A stretch of DNA of 64,000 nucleotides from Allacma fusca (taxonomy: Eukaryota; Arthropoda; Collembola; Symphypleona; Sminthuridae), in NCBI GenBank assembly GCA_947179485.1, contig OX359245.1, positions 62,979,067 to 63,043,066 on the forward strand, written 5' to 3'. Position numbers and translations under genes: made by a program. Positions 11,515-22,415 of this stretch are shown one piece after another; the first letter of the stretch is position 1; each line of letters starts with the position of its first letter. A model generated the notes under the pieces. It was not told the DNA's origin, did not search any database, and was given only the letters and a program-made list of their open reading frames with translations.

Positions 11515-11775
11515 GTAAAGTATATATATATGTATATATACACTTTATATTATATATACACTATGTATAATATATATATACTATACATAATATTTATTCT
11601 ATGGTTATATATATATACTATCCATAGAATAAATATTATGTATAGTATATATATATATATATATATATATTATCCATAGAATAAATATTATAGTGTATAT
11701 ATATAATAAATATTATGTATAATACTATACATAATATTTATTCTATGGATAATATGTATATAGTACATCTATATC
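11515..11775. repeat. AT-rich palindromes with TA microsatellite
   Basis: Runs of tatata alternate with the arms catagaataaatattatg and cataatatttattctatg. At least two long hairpins can form, around 11580-11650 and 11670-11755, each with arms of ~20-25 bp. Confidence 0.8.
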
Positions 11776-12049
11776 CATATATATAGATTTCCAGAATAAG
11801 GCTTTTTCTGGGAATTTTTAGGTGGACAGGCATATAACCAAGGGCATTTTCATTTGAACAAGCGTAATAATTCAATGTAGCAACAAAATTAGTTAGAACA
11901 TTCTTTTCTTATTTCTTCTTTTTCTTAATTATGGAACAAAATTAATGTTCGTGTTCTACATCTAGAACAAAAACAAGAGAATAACTAAGCACTCGTAACA
12001 ACTGTAAACAAACAACGGTAAAGTAAAATGAAAATAACTTGGGCGTGAT

Positions 12050-12540
12050 CAAATATTTTCAGTTACCCATTGAAATTTTTCAGAAATATCGTTATCGGGT
12101 ATTATGGTAACCGCGTGTTCGATTGGCGAAATTTAACAGTCTCGCATTAGGATGCACAAACGGTATTGCATTTTATGTAACATTAAATTTTTCATAATCC
12201 AAGATTTTTGTTACCAATCCCGGGTATTATAGTCCCCGGGTATTACAGTTGTATTGCCCGAATCGTAACTGCAGAATTTTTAAGTGTCTATTTTGGCTTG
12301 AACTGTGTTCATTACGTCCAACATATAATTTCATATAATGGCATTGGCGCGAATTTGAAATTCCGGATGCTACCCGGGTAACATGCTGCCAGTATAAAAG
12401 CCCAACCAGTTATTTAACTGTGAATGGTGTGCTGTAGCAGGAAGAAATATTGCCTAGGGCGACTATTTTCATTTTATCATACGGGGGTCATTATTGAAAT
12501 TCCCGGGTAGCCGTTACCCGGGTAAAATCACTTCGGACGA
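12050..12540. repeat. CCCGGGTATTA word-rich block
   Basis: Contains repeated cccgggtattatag, ccccgggtattacag, acccgggtaacatg and ttacccgggtaaaatc in both orientations. It resembles the other short-word elements, but no termini were identified. Confidence 0.45.
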
Positions 12541-13089
12541 ATAGACATGACCTAAATCTAATTATTCATGCTAATAATGGGTCACATTTCCGTGTAGAAC
12601 GCGAATCAAACCATTTTTAAAAATATGAAAATGTCTGAATGAGCCCTACTTAATACGCATTACCGTTTACTTAACATTGAAAATGGCCGCGGGAAGCCAA
12701 CTTTGCCTCCTTCTGATTTTTTCCCCTCATAAACCGAAATTCCCCCGACCTTGTGACTTGGTCAAGTTGCAGTGAAAATAATGGAGAACGATTAGAAAAA
12801 AAATCCGCCATGTTGCTCAACTTTGACATGTCACTTTTAGGCTTGAACCGCAAATTACGCAGTTAACTGGCAGGCACTGCCATAGCTTGGGCATTACAGG
12901 GGTCACCCGTTATAACGGTATTCCCCTCACAACGTCAGACAAATTGGTGCGCTTGGGGGAGTCGTTATAGAGAGAGTCGACTGTAATCTGAATGCATTTT
13001 CATTAAAAACCCAAACGATCTGAATGTCACGGTGCTATTTGGGACCTTGAATTTTCAATTTTTAGTTAATGGGACTTCTTGGGACCAAC

Positions 13090-13267
13090 TACAGTCGACT
13101 CTCTCTATAACGACACCCCAAGCGCACCAATTTGTCTGACGTTGTGAGGGGAATACCGTTATAACGGGTGACTGAACATTGAATATTCACTGTGTGCAGA
13201 TTTTTAATGTGACTTAATAGGGAAAGTTTGGTTATAAAGAGAGACGTTATAAAGAGAGCCGACTGTA
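13090..13267. mobile_element. MITE array unit 5 (orientation A)
   Basis: TA + CAGTCGACTCTC ... GAGAGCCGACTG + TA. The spacer before it (12985-13090) matches the spacer between units 2 and 3, showing the array is a tandem of ~565 bp double units. Confidence 0.8.
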
Positions 13268-14209
13268 AAGTCAATTTGAGTAATAAAGCTCGCTTTGTAA
13301 TTGTTGCTATCTGTTCAGTCTCTGTGTGTGTCTCTTGTGTGTTGTATTTCTTGTCAATATTTTTGTGGTACATAATTGAATCTGGTTTCACTCTTTTGAG
13401 GAATGTGTTTAATTTATTTAATCTAGTTTTGTATTGTCCGGACTGTAACTTTTTAAAATGATTTTTAAACATTTATCAGAGAATTAAAATGTTTGTAATT
13501 TTCAAGCGGTTTTTATATTTATTAAAATATTTTGTTAATAACTAGGAAAGGGAAAAACATTTCGTGAATTTGAGTCATAATTGGGAAGAATTTCCGCGTT
13601 AAAATTTTAAAACACGAAATTTGGTGCTGTCAAATATTCTTCGTTTGTGGAATTGAAAACAGTTTCGTGCTTAGTTGATTTCTTGGAATTTTTTATCGAA
13701 CGTTTTTTTGATTGCCAGCAGAAACTCCCTATTTTTAATTCTCCTGGTGGATCTTGTGAGGACCAACGAATTGATAATAAAATGGACATTATTTAAAAAA
13801 CAAATTAATGAATTAATTATTCAGAAAATGTACTTTAAGGGAATTTATTTGGGAAGATAATTTGACTTTCAAATCACAAATCACTCAAAAGTGAAATTTA
13901 TATTTCGTTGTAACTTTTTCACTGATGACAATTTGTATGAAATAACATTTGGTTAATAGATGGAATTTGTTAAAATAGAATGCTTTTAAATATCTGTATC
14001 TGAGGGAAATTTTAAAACTGGGAATTTTATCGATGTTACCAAATTTTGAATAAAATATTTACAAAATAACTAAAAGCAAATCTTCTTCTGAATTCACGAA
14101 TCAAGCGATCTGGAAACTTCAGACGCCCAAATCGGAATTTAAGCAATCATTGGGGCTTCAAGATTTATGTTAAGGATGCAGTGGAGATGTTTGAGAGAAG
14201 ATTTTTGGA
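13268..14209. other. Intergenic, nothing recognised
   Basis: AT-rich, no repeat family or gene recognised. It lies downstream of the three-exon gene and presumably includes its 3' UTR; no canonical AATAAA was identified close to the stop. Confidence 0.4.
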
Positions 14210-14350
14210 TCAAGGGTCGAACTTGAAGATCTCAATTGTGTAAAACCATCTGTAAATTGGAGCTGAAGGTTTTGATTGGAAAGTAAGTTTTGCATAAATG
14301 GCCTCAAAGTGAATGGTAACAGTTCTTGTGTTGTTTTTGTTAAATTCAAA
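14210..14350 (-). CDS. Secreted protein, exon 3 (last)
   Basis: Preceded by a strong acceptor (ttatctttttatttag). The exon reads in phase 0 and follows exon 2, which ends in phase 0. It encodes 46 residues, starting FEFNKNNTRT and ending IFKFDP before TGA. An NNT glycosylation sequon is present. The longer ATG-initiated frame over this region (14170-14433) uses a different frame and has no splice support, so I prefer this reading. Function unknown. Confidence 0.65.
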   Translation of the reverse strand, partial: FEFNKNNTRTVTIHFEAIYAKLTFQSKPSAPIYRWFYTIEIFKFDP

Positions 14351-14459
14351 CTAAATAAAAAGATAAGGAAATAACACTTCAAATCCGAGTGCACAAACAT
14401 TTTAATCGGATTATTCAAACTTAAATGAAACACATATTTTCCAAATTGTTGTAACTTAC

Positions 14460-14706
14460 ACGTTCCTTCTTAAAGGAATCTGGAGGTCCAGTGTGAGTGT
14501 ATTTATTGAATCCAAACCAAATGGGCTCAAAGGTTTTGACAGAGGCGTTGTTTTCCAAGAATCCAACTGCAAATTCATTCCAACCGAAAAGCAAATGCAG
14601 GGAAAATCCTGTGTCCCCAACTCGGTATAGAAAAACTCCACGTGGTCTAGACCAAAACCTAAAACCAGTTACAAGAACATTCCGATCATGCGAATATTCG
14701 ACAACG
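14460..14706 (-). CDS. Secreted protein, exon 2
   Basis: Acceptor cctcttcttaag before 14706 and donor CGT|GTAAGT after 14460. One base completes the split Asp codon from exon 1, then 82 codons follow: VVEYSHDRNV ... GFRFWSRPRG ... FGWNEFAVGF ... PPDSFKKER. It is rich in aromatic residues with alternating hydrophobics, suggesting a beta-sheet domain. A broken copy of its 5' part lies at 4098-4203. I do not recognise the family; an unusual farnesoic-acid-methyltransferase-type sheet domain was considered but is not supported by clear motifs. Confidence 0.7.
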
Positions 14707-15576
14707 CTTAAGAAGAGGAACGTGAATTCATTTATTCTTGAAGTTAAAAACCATGTATGTATTTGAACTTTTAGTATCATTTCTAGAAATTTCAAGAATC
14801 AGCCAGCGCCCTTTTAAATTTATATTCGAATATTTTTTCGAAATTTGTTTCTAGCACTTTAAAATCTGGGGTTAGAAAAATGCATTCATTTCTTCCGTAA
14901 GAGTTTTAACCAAATTAGATTCAACTTTGCCTTCCAAATGTCTAAAGACGTGACTTGTTTTATTTAATTACTGATTTTTATTATAATTTGTTAGACACGT
15001 TCATTTGAAGATGGGAGGAAATTTGTCCTGATATCACAATTTGGGTTATTTTCGGAGTAAAATGAAATAAACTGCGCTTAAACTTCGACGTAGATAAGTG
15101 CGAGAAAATGTATCGTTGTGATAATAATTTCTCAACATCGTTTGAACTAAATTTCACGCAAATTTATAGGACAACGCTTAATGCCATGGGTCACTTTGGC
15201 GTGTGTTTAGATAAAATTTGTTTTTTGAATGACTTCGGACAATTGCTGCGGGAAAAGTAATTAATTGAGATGGAATCTTCCATTTGTTCTTCTAAAATCG
15301 ACAGATGAAGATGTTTAATAATTACTTAAAAGTACGGAAATGAAAATATTTTCCCCTCCAACATGCTGAAATTCCATTTTAAGTGTCATAGATACATTGA
15401 GTGAGTGTAGGATCTCTTATAGGAAAATATAGTCACGAGGAGAATTCAAGTTGAAAAGTTTTCGTTGTCATTCAATCACAAAATTCAGATCCAAGGTTTT
15501 AAAAATCCAACGAGTTTTTGTTTATTAGCATAATTTTATAATTCTCGTTGCGCGGTTCTTTGCGACCAGCGAGTGC

Positions 15577-15584
15577 GTAAATAA
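15577..15584. other. Empty site corresponding to the hAT target at 4229
   Basis: The sequence gagtgcGTAAATAAcggagtggctctg here is uninterrupted, whereas the related copy has an 831 bp element between GTAAATAA and GTAAAAAA. It shows the pre-insertion state. Confidence 0.8.
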
Positions 15585-15640
15585 CGGAGTGGCTCTGATT
15601 TTTACATTAAAGTGACCCATTAAAATGTAAATGCACTTAC

Positions 15641-15801
15641 TCATGTTTGAATGTGAAAACTTCTCTTGTCTTGAAAGCGACGGTCTTTGGAGCTTCCTGG
15701 TGTTTCAAACCATTACGAAGGTCCAGCTGATAATCTGTGAGTTCCACGTCCAGGTGATTTACTACCAAAATATTCAGCGTTAAAATTAAATTCCGAAACA
15801 T
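15641..15801 (-). CDS. Secreted protein, exon 1 with signal peptide
   Basis: Start at ATG 15801 (context GCAAAATG). Residues 1-20 form a hydrophobic leader, MFRNLILTLNILVVNHLDVE, then a polar segment rich in Leu, Lys and Asp. The exon ends GA|GTAAGTG, a consensus donor, in phase 2, which matches the one-base start of exon 2. The three exons total 549 nt, 182 residues plus stop, with both junctions keeping frame. An overlapping frame (15713-15961) is open but would not splice in phase, so it was not chosen. The gene is probably a small extracellular protein. Confidence 0.7.
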
Positions 15802-16749
15802 TTTGCCAACTACTGGTGACGAAACCCCGTGGGATTAAATTAACTAAATGCACAATTTTAGTTCTCCAAACATTTTCAAACAAATCTTGCAACATTTCCT
15901 CGAAGTCAAAATTATTTGAGAGCCGGTCACATTTAATTTGGCAGCAATTTAAACTGCACATTGTTTCTCTTGCTCTTTCTTCATGTGCTGTTCTGGTTTA
16001 ACACACATAACGTTTTTCTGTATATCTACACTTAATAGGACTAAAATTACATCGGTATTTGCTTATTCTTATCCCAAAATATGTCGCGTTATTCTTTTCA
16101 AGCATCTCAAATTTGGTATTTTCAGAGAGAAAATCCCCTTCGAAAAGCTTTAACAAAACCTATTTTAATCCACGAGGAACTGCAACTAATTTGAGGATCT
16201 GCACACACTTAACAACCAGATTATTAAAGTTGCTTCTTAAAATCCAATTTTAGATTACGCTGTTGATAATTTGGTTTTTGCAAACGTTTTCTACAGGAAC
16301 GCTGTAATTTCGGATACATTTAAATAAATGTTAGGGAAACTCATCGGAAAATATTTAAAAGCATTAATAACATTTTCAGTAACCAATTCTGGCAACCGTA
16401 CACATTTTTAGGTATTAAAACACAATCTGTGTCTTTTTCCATGACTCAATTGCAGTTTTAAATTTAAATTAAAATTCAAAAATATTAATAACTTCTAACT
16501 TCTGTTGTCAAAATATGTTGTGTTTATATTAATTGTATATACTCAAACCGAATTTCGTAATTGCATTTTCGACTAGCGCTTCATTTGCTTGACTTCTACG
16601 ATTATATTTGGTTTTTTCATGACGTATTTTTCTGTTGATTTTTTTTTATTATTTTCAAAATATAATTCCAAAATATAAGCAACTTAACCACATCGATAAT
16701 AAAAAATACATGGTAGAAAAACCCACAATATTTCACAGATTTTTCGCAA

Positions 16750-16939
16750 TACAGTAAAACGTGTTTATAACGGAATCGCAAGGAAGCTTGGATTTTTGTC
16801 CGGTATAAACAGTATTCCGTTACATGATTAGAGCGGACATTATATGCTTACACAAGTACTTTTGGTGGGGATGAACAAATGTGTCCGGTATAATGAAAAT
16901 TCCGTTATACAGCGGCCGTTATAAAGAGATTTTACTGCA
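16750..16939. mobile_element. CAGTAAAAC-type MITE
   Basis: TA + CAGTAAAACGTGTTTATAACGG at the left, and at the right the decayed inverse ccgttataaagagattttactg. ~190 bp, no ORF, internal self-complementarity (gttataatg / ccgttata). Related in style to, but distinct from, the CAGTCGACTCTC family. Confidence 0.7.
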
Positions 16940-18637
16940 TTTTCAAATTGTAATTTTGTCTGAGTATAACGTTAGTATAGTAGTTTAACGTTCTGTGAAA
17001 TGCGCGAGATCCGAATGACTTGAAAAAATTTGATTGATTGAATATTTTTCAATAATTTATAGTTGAAAAGTGTTTTTAAAATGATTTTTAAATAATTTAC
17101 ATATTTTTTTTATATTTACGAAATTTTCCATTGCACTTGAATAATTTACGGTTTTCTATCATACCCTAAATAAATTATATTTTCTTACATTTAATTTTTA
17201 CATAAATTTAATTTTGTAATATTTTGTTATTTTTAAATACGGTAAAGTAATTTCCACATTTCTCCATTGAATTTAAAATTTCTTTCACCGATTCCTAAAT
17301 ATTTTAAACATTAGCGGTCCAATAATTTTAATAAATAATTTAAAATAATACAATAATAATTTAAAATACTTTATGCACTAAAAATTACCTGGATTTGATT
17401 TTCGTATAATTATGAACTAAATTCAGCTAGCGTTTACATTTTTGAATAATTTTAGCTACTTTGCAAGAAATATTAATTCTAAATTCTTATTCATTCATTT
17501 AAAAATAATTTTTATTTCCTTGAAATACTTTTTGCTAAAGTTTTAGTGCTGGTTGCATGAATACGTATTTCAACACTTATTGCCAATTAAAAGAGCAACA
17601 TGAAAACACATAATTCCGCGGTTGTGGAGCAAATGTTTTTCAATTTTTTCCAAATTCCACTCATCATCTCAAGTCTTCGATTCCCTAGTCTGAGTTTTTA
17701 CTCATTATTTTATGTTTTTGTAAAAAGTACATTTGTTTTGTAGTATTTACGAGATTCTTTTAGATATGTACAACTTAAAGGGTTATTACTCCCTGAATTT
17801 TTTCGGTAAATCAAGAAATTCTAATAAAATCGCAAACAAAGATTAGATAAATTCATTTTAATTGTGCAATCAAATCGAATCTAATGTGCGTTTGCCTATT
17901 TTCTCAAAGTGATTCAAACAATCAAATCCTGTATCGTCTGCAGTTCTTCATGTGTAAAACCCAAAGGTCAAGATAACCTGGGGTTAAAATTTAATTGCAA
18001 CAAAATTACATTCTGCTGAAAATGAACCTTTAATAAAGTTGTAAACAAAGGCTTAACTGGAATAGTAACAAAACGAAGAAATTATTTGAAAGATTATTTA
18101 GGATCTTCTATTCCAAACACATTTTAGGATCATGTCATTGGCACTTATTGAAGGCAAGAGGTGACTAAATATAAGAAATTGAAGCGAACATTGAAGAAGT
18201 TTTAGGCACTGCTTAATTCTTTTTGTAAAAAATAAATATTAATTTTCGGTTTTATCACGATATAGTAATTTACAACTTCATATCTAAATATTGCACCACG
18301 CTCATGCGGCAGTCATTTTATCTCTTGGTCGGCGCATTTAAAAGCAATTAAAATTCAAGACATACGAAATACAATTTCGATTTTAATTTAAGTACAAATT
18401 CAGAACCAACTAGGACTTTGGTGCACTTAACAGAGCGCTACATTCGGGTGTTTTAGCTTACGAGGACGAAGCAAATTTTAAAATCTCATGCCAAATTATT
18501 ATGTGCTGCTGCAGGCAGTGTTTACATTTCTGAAAATTTTGAATAGTTCCACAGAAGTCTCAAATACAAATTTCTACAAATAAACGTGAAAAGTAATTTC
18601 AGAAAACATTTTACCTTTGAAACCCAAATTGCATTGT

Positions 18638-18847
18638 TTAATATTCAAAAAGCATCTCAACATTGCTTAAAGTCACTGGAATTTGCGCAACCAATTTTTG
18701 ACTTATTTCACTGAAAAAGATGTTGAAAAATCTGGAATTCCATTTCCTTCGGAACAGGGCAACCACGAAGATTTTGTCGCTGACGATAAAATGCAAGCCA
18801 TCGGGAGATATAACAATACAGTTTATAGGATAATGTCTACAAAACAT
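18638..18847 (-). CDS. Possible exon, weak
   Basis: A 69-codon frame with hydrophobic segments, preceded near its start by an acceptor-like tatgttttgtag (around 18835). A second frame over 18710-18835 is also open and equally plausible as coding. No donor or partner exon was identified. Function unknown. Confidence 0.2.
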   Translation of the reverse strand: MFCRHYPINCIVISPDGLHFIVSDKIFVVALFRRKWNSRFFNIFFSEISQKLVAQIPVTLSNVEMLFEY

Positions 18848-20024
18848 ACTTGCTAGAATTTACAACAGTCAAAATTGCCTGTATTAGTTTTTACAAACTT
18901 GTAAAATATTTTTTAAAATTCGTCATCACATGAAAAATATAGAATGTAATCAATCGAGCGTTTGAACGGAACTTAATTCTTTAGTTACCTAATTTAAGTG
19001 TAATAAAAATTAGGTGAATATATTTTCGTAGATTTCAATGTGGAAAATTTAATTCAAAATGTAAATAATGCGCATAAGTGCAACATTTTCTGATATTTTT
19101 GTGAAGGACAGAGCGTCCCTGAAAATGACAACATCAAAGACTCATTTCTTTATTTTTGATCCTGAAAACTAAGTTCCCCAACTTCGAGGTCTGCCATTTG
19201 GCAATCATGTATTCAATTCGTAACATACATAAATAATTATAAATATTGTAATTGGGACTTGTTTAAAATCTCATTTAAAATTACTGAAAATACTAAAAAA
19301 AGCTAACACAATTTTTACAACTGAACGTAAAAAGAACGTACTTAAAGTTTTTCAAAACGCTGAAGTTTTTTTTACAGAGTTTAATGAAACGAATTTATCC
19401 GTACTGATTCAAATGTACCTGCAGAAAGGTCCTTAACGCTTCTCAAAATCGCTGTTTGCAAAAATATTTACCCTACAATACGTGCAATCCCTGCCAAATA
19501 AGGTCAAACAATATAGAAATCCCTGTTTGCAAAACAGAATCCCTTCCCTTTGAGATTTTCCCAGTCAGAAATATTTTTCTCCGGAAGAATCTTCCCGTCT
19601 TCCCAAAAATCCGACCCCTGATCTTTATTTGCTAAAAATTATGTCAATAGCACATTGTTATTCAGTGCGGGTTTTCGAGCTGAGACAAATAAAATAGAAC
19701 ACCCTGTATCATATACAAATACACAGGTAGTTATAGGGAATATTTGTTCCAGGTTTGTTTTCTGAATTTAAACTGTACGTAATCGTGCAGACTGCAGACC
19801 CAAGTGCAATAAATGTCCTCAGAAGCGGCTCCCAAGGGAAGGCAGAAACTTTGCCGCATATCCTACTTGTATACATATGTATAATGTATACGTAATAGTG
19901 ACAAGTAACCCTCGACACGTGGCCGATTGGGATCAAAATGAAAATTAGTTTGAGGCGAGGTACAATGAAAAATGACCCAGCACGAACAAAAGTTACTGCC
20001 ATCTCGCATCGGTTTTCACTGGAA

Positions 20025-21315
20025 CAGAGCTGCGCTCAAGTTCAAGTTATACTTGACAAGTATCAAGTCAGGTCAAGTTCGGAGCAAGTTCGGGATCATG
20101 AGCGTTTCTACTTGGTTGAATCGGGTCAAGTTCAAGTATTTGTTGGATCCGAACTTGGAAATTCAAGTCGGTTCTGGTTCAAGTGCAAGCCCACATAATT
20201 GACTTGAAGTAAGGATCAAGTTCAAGTTCGGGTCTGGGCATGGATTTTACTTGAACCCGAACTTGCACTTTCAAGTACCGATTCAAGTATCCAATGTCCA
20301 ACGTTTGCTTCATTTGTGCGTTCTTCTCCCTCGGTTGTTCGTGCTTCTGCAATACACATTCTAGAAACTAGTGATGCCAATTGTCTGGTCTGATCAGATT
20401 TTATGAAACTGGTCTGGTCCCAAATTCAGACCAGACCATTGGTCCTGCTGATCCAGTCGTTCGGGCCAGACCAGATCAAAGAACATGCTCCGGACCATGG
20501 TCCAGAAAACCATTGAGCGAAATTAAATAATAACATTTTATTCCGTCAAATTCTTCTTTTATCCCCAGAAATGTCAGTTTTAATTTGTTCCTTGGGATTT
20601 CGTTAAATAAATAAATTTTTCCTGTGATCAGGTCTGGTCTGGTCCTGAAGCAAGACCAATTGTATCTGGTCAGGTCCAAGTGTTGAATTGCAGCGGACCA
20701 GACCATACAAATCTGGGACCCGACCGGACCAAACCAATAACGGACCATTATAATTGGTCCAGATCAGGCCAATGGCAACCCTACTAGAAACTATGCCTGC
20801 AGAGATATGCACAGAAGCTGGAGCTCACTTCCATTTGGAGTGACTGTTGTGTATTCTGTAAATCGTCGTGCTTTAAACTATTCTTCAAAATTTTCATCAT
20901 TTTTGAAAAACTGTTGAAGTAAATTGTCCGGGGAGATTGTAACACAAGGAAAAAACCATGAGTGAACCCGAATCTGAATTTAATAAAGACGACGGAAAAT
21001 GAAAATCTTACAATTAGCTCTACCCGTTGGAGTGTTTGTGCTACAAAGTAGCAAGGTTCAAGTAATTACTTGAAATCCAAGTTCGGGTTCAAGTCAGTTC
21101 CAAGTTCGGTTCGCAAGATTTATGGACCCAATATTCGAGTATCAGATCAAGTTCGGGTTTAGGAAAGATTACTTGCAGATATGACTTGGTATGGCAAGTA
21201 ATTCCTGGGACCCGAAACGCCAAGTTCGGGTACTGACAAATATCTACTTGAAAATTCAAGTGCAGGTCAAGTTCAATTTCGGATCCTCAAAATACTTCAC
21301 CCGAACGCTGGTCTG
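20025..21315. mobile_element. hAT-like element with CAAGTTC words
   Basis: Flanked by exact 8 bp duplications CACTGGAA (20017-20024 and 21316-21323). Termini CAGAGCTGCGCTCAAG and, inverted, CAGACCAGCGTTCGGG are partly matching. Both arms are full of caagttcaagt/cgggttcaag words. The second copy of the segmental duplication (~23989) has an uninterrupted CAATGGAA, the empty site. It contains a nested hAT at 20369. No transposase. Confidence 0.85.
20369..20783. mobile_element. Nested hAT element with CTGGTCTGGTCC words
   Basis: Flanked by exact CTAGAAAC duplications (20361-20368, 20784-20791). Termini TAGTGATGCCAATTG and (inverted) TAGGGTTGCCATTGG fit the hAT terminal consensus TAGNGNTGCCA. 415 bp; both arms hold ggtctggtcc / ccagaccag words. 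Inserted inside the 20025-21315 element, so it is the younger of the two. Confidence 0.9.
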
Positions 21316-21589
21316 CACTGGAAATCGCGCACAAGTTTCAAATCCTAATTCATCAATGCAGGGTCCCTCCTGTGCAATTTCAGTTTTCCAAAGTTAAATT
21401 CAGTAAGTAATTTTTATTTTCGAAAGCTTGTGCCATAATAACACTCGATGAACGACGCATTTCTGGCATGCAAATCTTCTGAGTAGTTCCAGGGTTCAAA
21501 TACTAGCCTTTTAAGTGGGAACCAACGGGTTCTTGACCTCGGATTGAACAATATTTGCTACAATTCGCATTTTGGTACAGATTGAAGAT

Positions 21590-21860
21590 TCTTGGTCACA
21601 ATTAGCTCCTCGGCTATTGATTGGTCAGTATTGGCCACAATTTGCTTTTTGACTTTACATTGATCAATATGGGCTACAATTTATTTTTTGTATTCAGATT
21701 ATATAAAGTAAGTCATATTAGTTAAATTTGTTTTTTGGCCTTACGTTGAACATTATTGGTCACAATTGATTTTTTGGCCTCAGTGTGGCAAATAACTGTC
21801 ACAATTATTATTTTGGCTACAGATTGGTCAATAACCGTTGGATTTAATGAGGAATCAAGT
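21590..21860 (+). repeat. TTGGTCACAATT minisatellite, block 1
   Basis: Degenerate ~45-50 bp units of the form ttggtcacaattagttttt, ggcctcagattgaccaat. Each unit begins and ends with complementary ttggtca / tgaccaa, so single units can fold. Confidence 0.8.
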
Positions 21861-22415
21861 AATTTATGAATAACTACCTAATGTGGACTAGAATGGTCCA
21901 ATGATTATGTTCACCTTATTTATAACAATTTTATTGTACTGTAAAATGAATGACAAAACATAGAAAACGTTTTACGTTCATGCGTTCCCCGCCTAGCCCA
22001 CATTAAGAAGTAACTCCTGAAATAAAATTGCCTCAAATAGTTGCAAAAACGTAAGGAGATCTTCGCATTGATTCATCTAATTCGATGCTTGAGATTTTTT
22101 AAAACTCGTTTCAATCACGTAGTTCCATATTTTCTGAGAGGGGTCCCGAAACTGAACCAAAGTCTGAATGTGTTAAAGATTTTCAAAACAGTTGTATGTT
22201 TTAACACAATTATTTCCCCAGTATCTAATGGTGGTCATTTCGATTAAATTTTATAGAATATTCTGGAAGATTCTGACTACGCTGAGAAATGATGTTGAGG
22301 ATGAAAACACAGCAAAATTATAGATTTGTAGTTTCTTAAGTAAAGGTGAGAAACATGCAGAAAGGGAGGGAATTCTGATGTTTCCGTTTTGTGCTTTGAC
22401 AAAGGAAGAAAGACC

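Larger units (their letters stand above)
9958..12901. mobile_element. piggyBac-like non-autonomous element
   Basis: Inserted at TTAA (9954-9957) with CCCTTATATACCCAAGCT at the left and AGCTTGGGCATTACAGGG at the right, an imperfect inverted pair with CCC/GGG ends. A subterminal word, ccaggctatggcagggactgcc at the left, recurs inverted near the right end (ggcaggcactgccatagc). CCC...GGG ends and TTAA targeting are hallmarks of piggyBac. No transposase is present. The right-hand TTAA is missing: the GGG is followed directly by gtcaccc. Inside are a ~137 bp tandem array, AT palindromes and a cccgggtatta-rich block. Confidence 0.7.
9863..12985. mobile_element. MITE array unit 4 (orientation B), split by insertion
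   Basis: The left half is 9863-9957 and the right half 12902-12985; each continues the family consensus exactly across the break (...gaatattcaatgTTAA | gtcacccgttataacgg...). The 2944 bp between them is a separate element. Without it the unit is ~180 bp and keeps the ~283 bp spacing of the array. Confidence 0.85.
15802..19240. other. Intergenic, mostly featureless AT-rich DNA
   Basis: Apart from a MITE at 16750 and a weak exon candidate near 18638, nothing is recognised. Base composition is strongly AT-rich with homopolymer runs, especially 17020-17500. Confidence 0.45.
19245..22415 (+). repeat. Segmental duplication, copy 1
   Basis: Matches 23425-27265 in the same order: gggacttgttt, a gaacgtaaaaagaacgta block, the caccctgtatcatatac block (19700), the tactgtaaaatgaatgac block (21940) and aaacatgcagaaaggga (22350). 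Between these, copy 1 contains a hAT insertion at 20025-21315 and the TTGGTCACAATT minisatellite. Confidence 0.8.

Noticed and set aside
9975..12901. CRISPR-like array suspected from regular 137 bp repeats
   Set aside because: The units are contiguous tandem repeats without unique spacers, in a eukaryotic transposon context.
14170..14433. 87-codon ORF over exon 3 of the host gene
   Set aside because: A different frame without splice logic; the acceptor-defined phase-0 exon gives a consistent 182-residue product.
15713..15961. 82-codon minus-strand ORF overlapping exon 1 of the host gene
   Set aside because: It reads through the exon 1 donor in another frame and does not join exon 2 in phase, while the chosen frame does and has a signal peptide.
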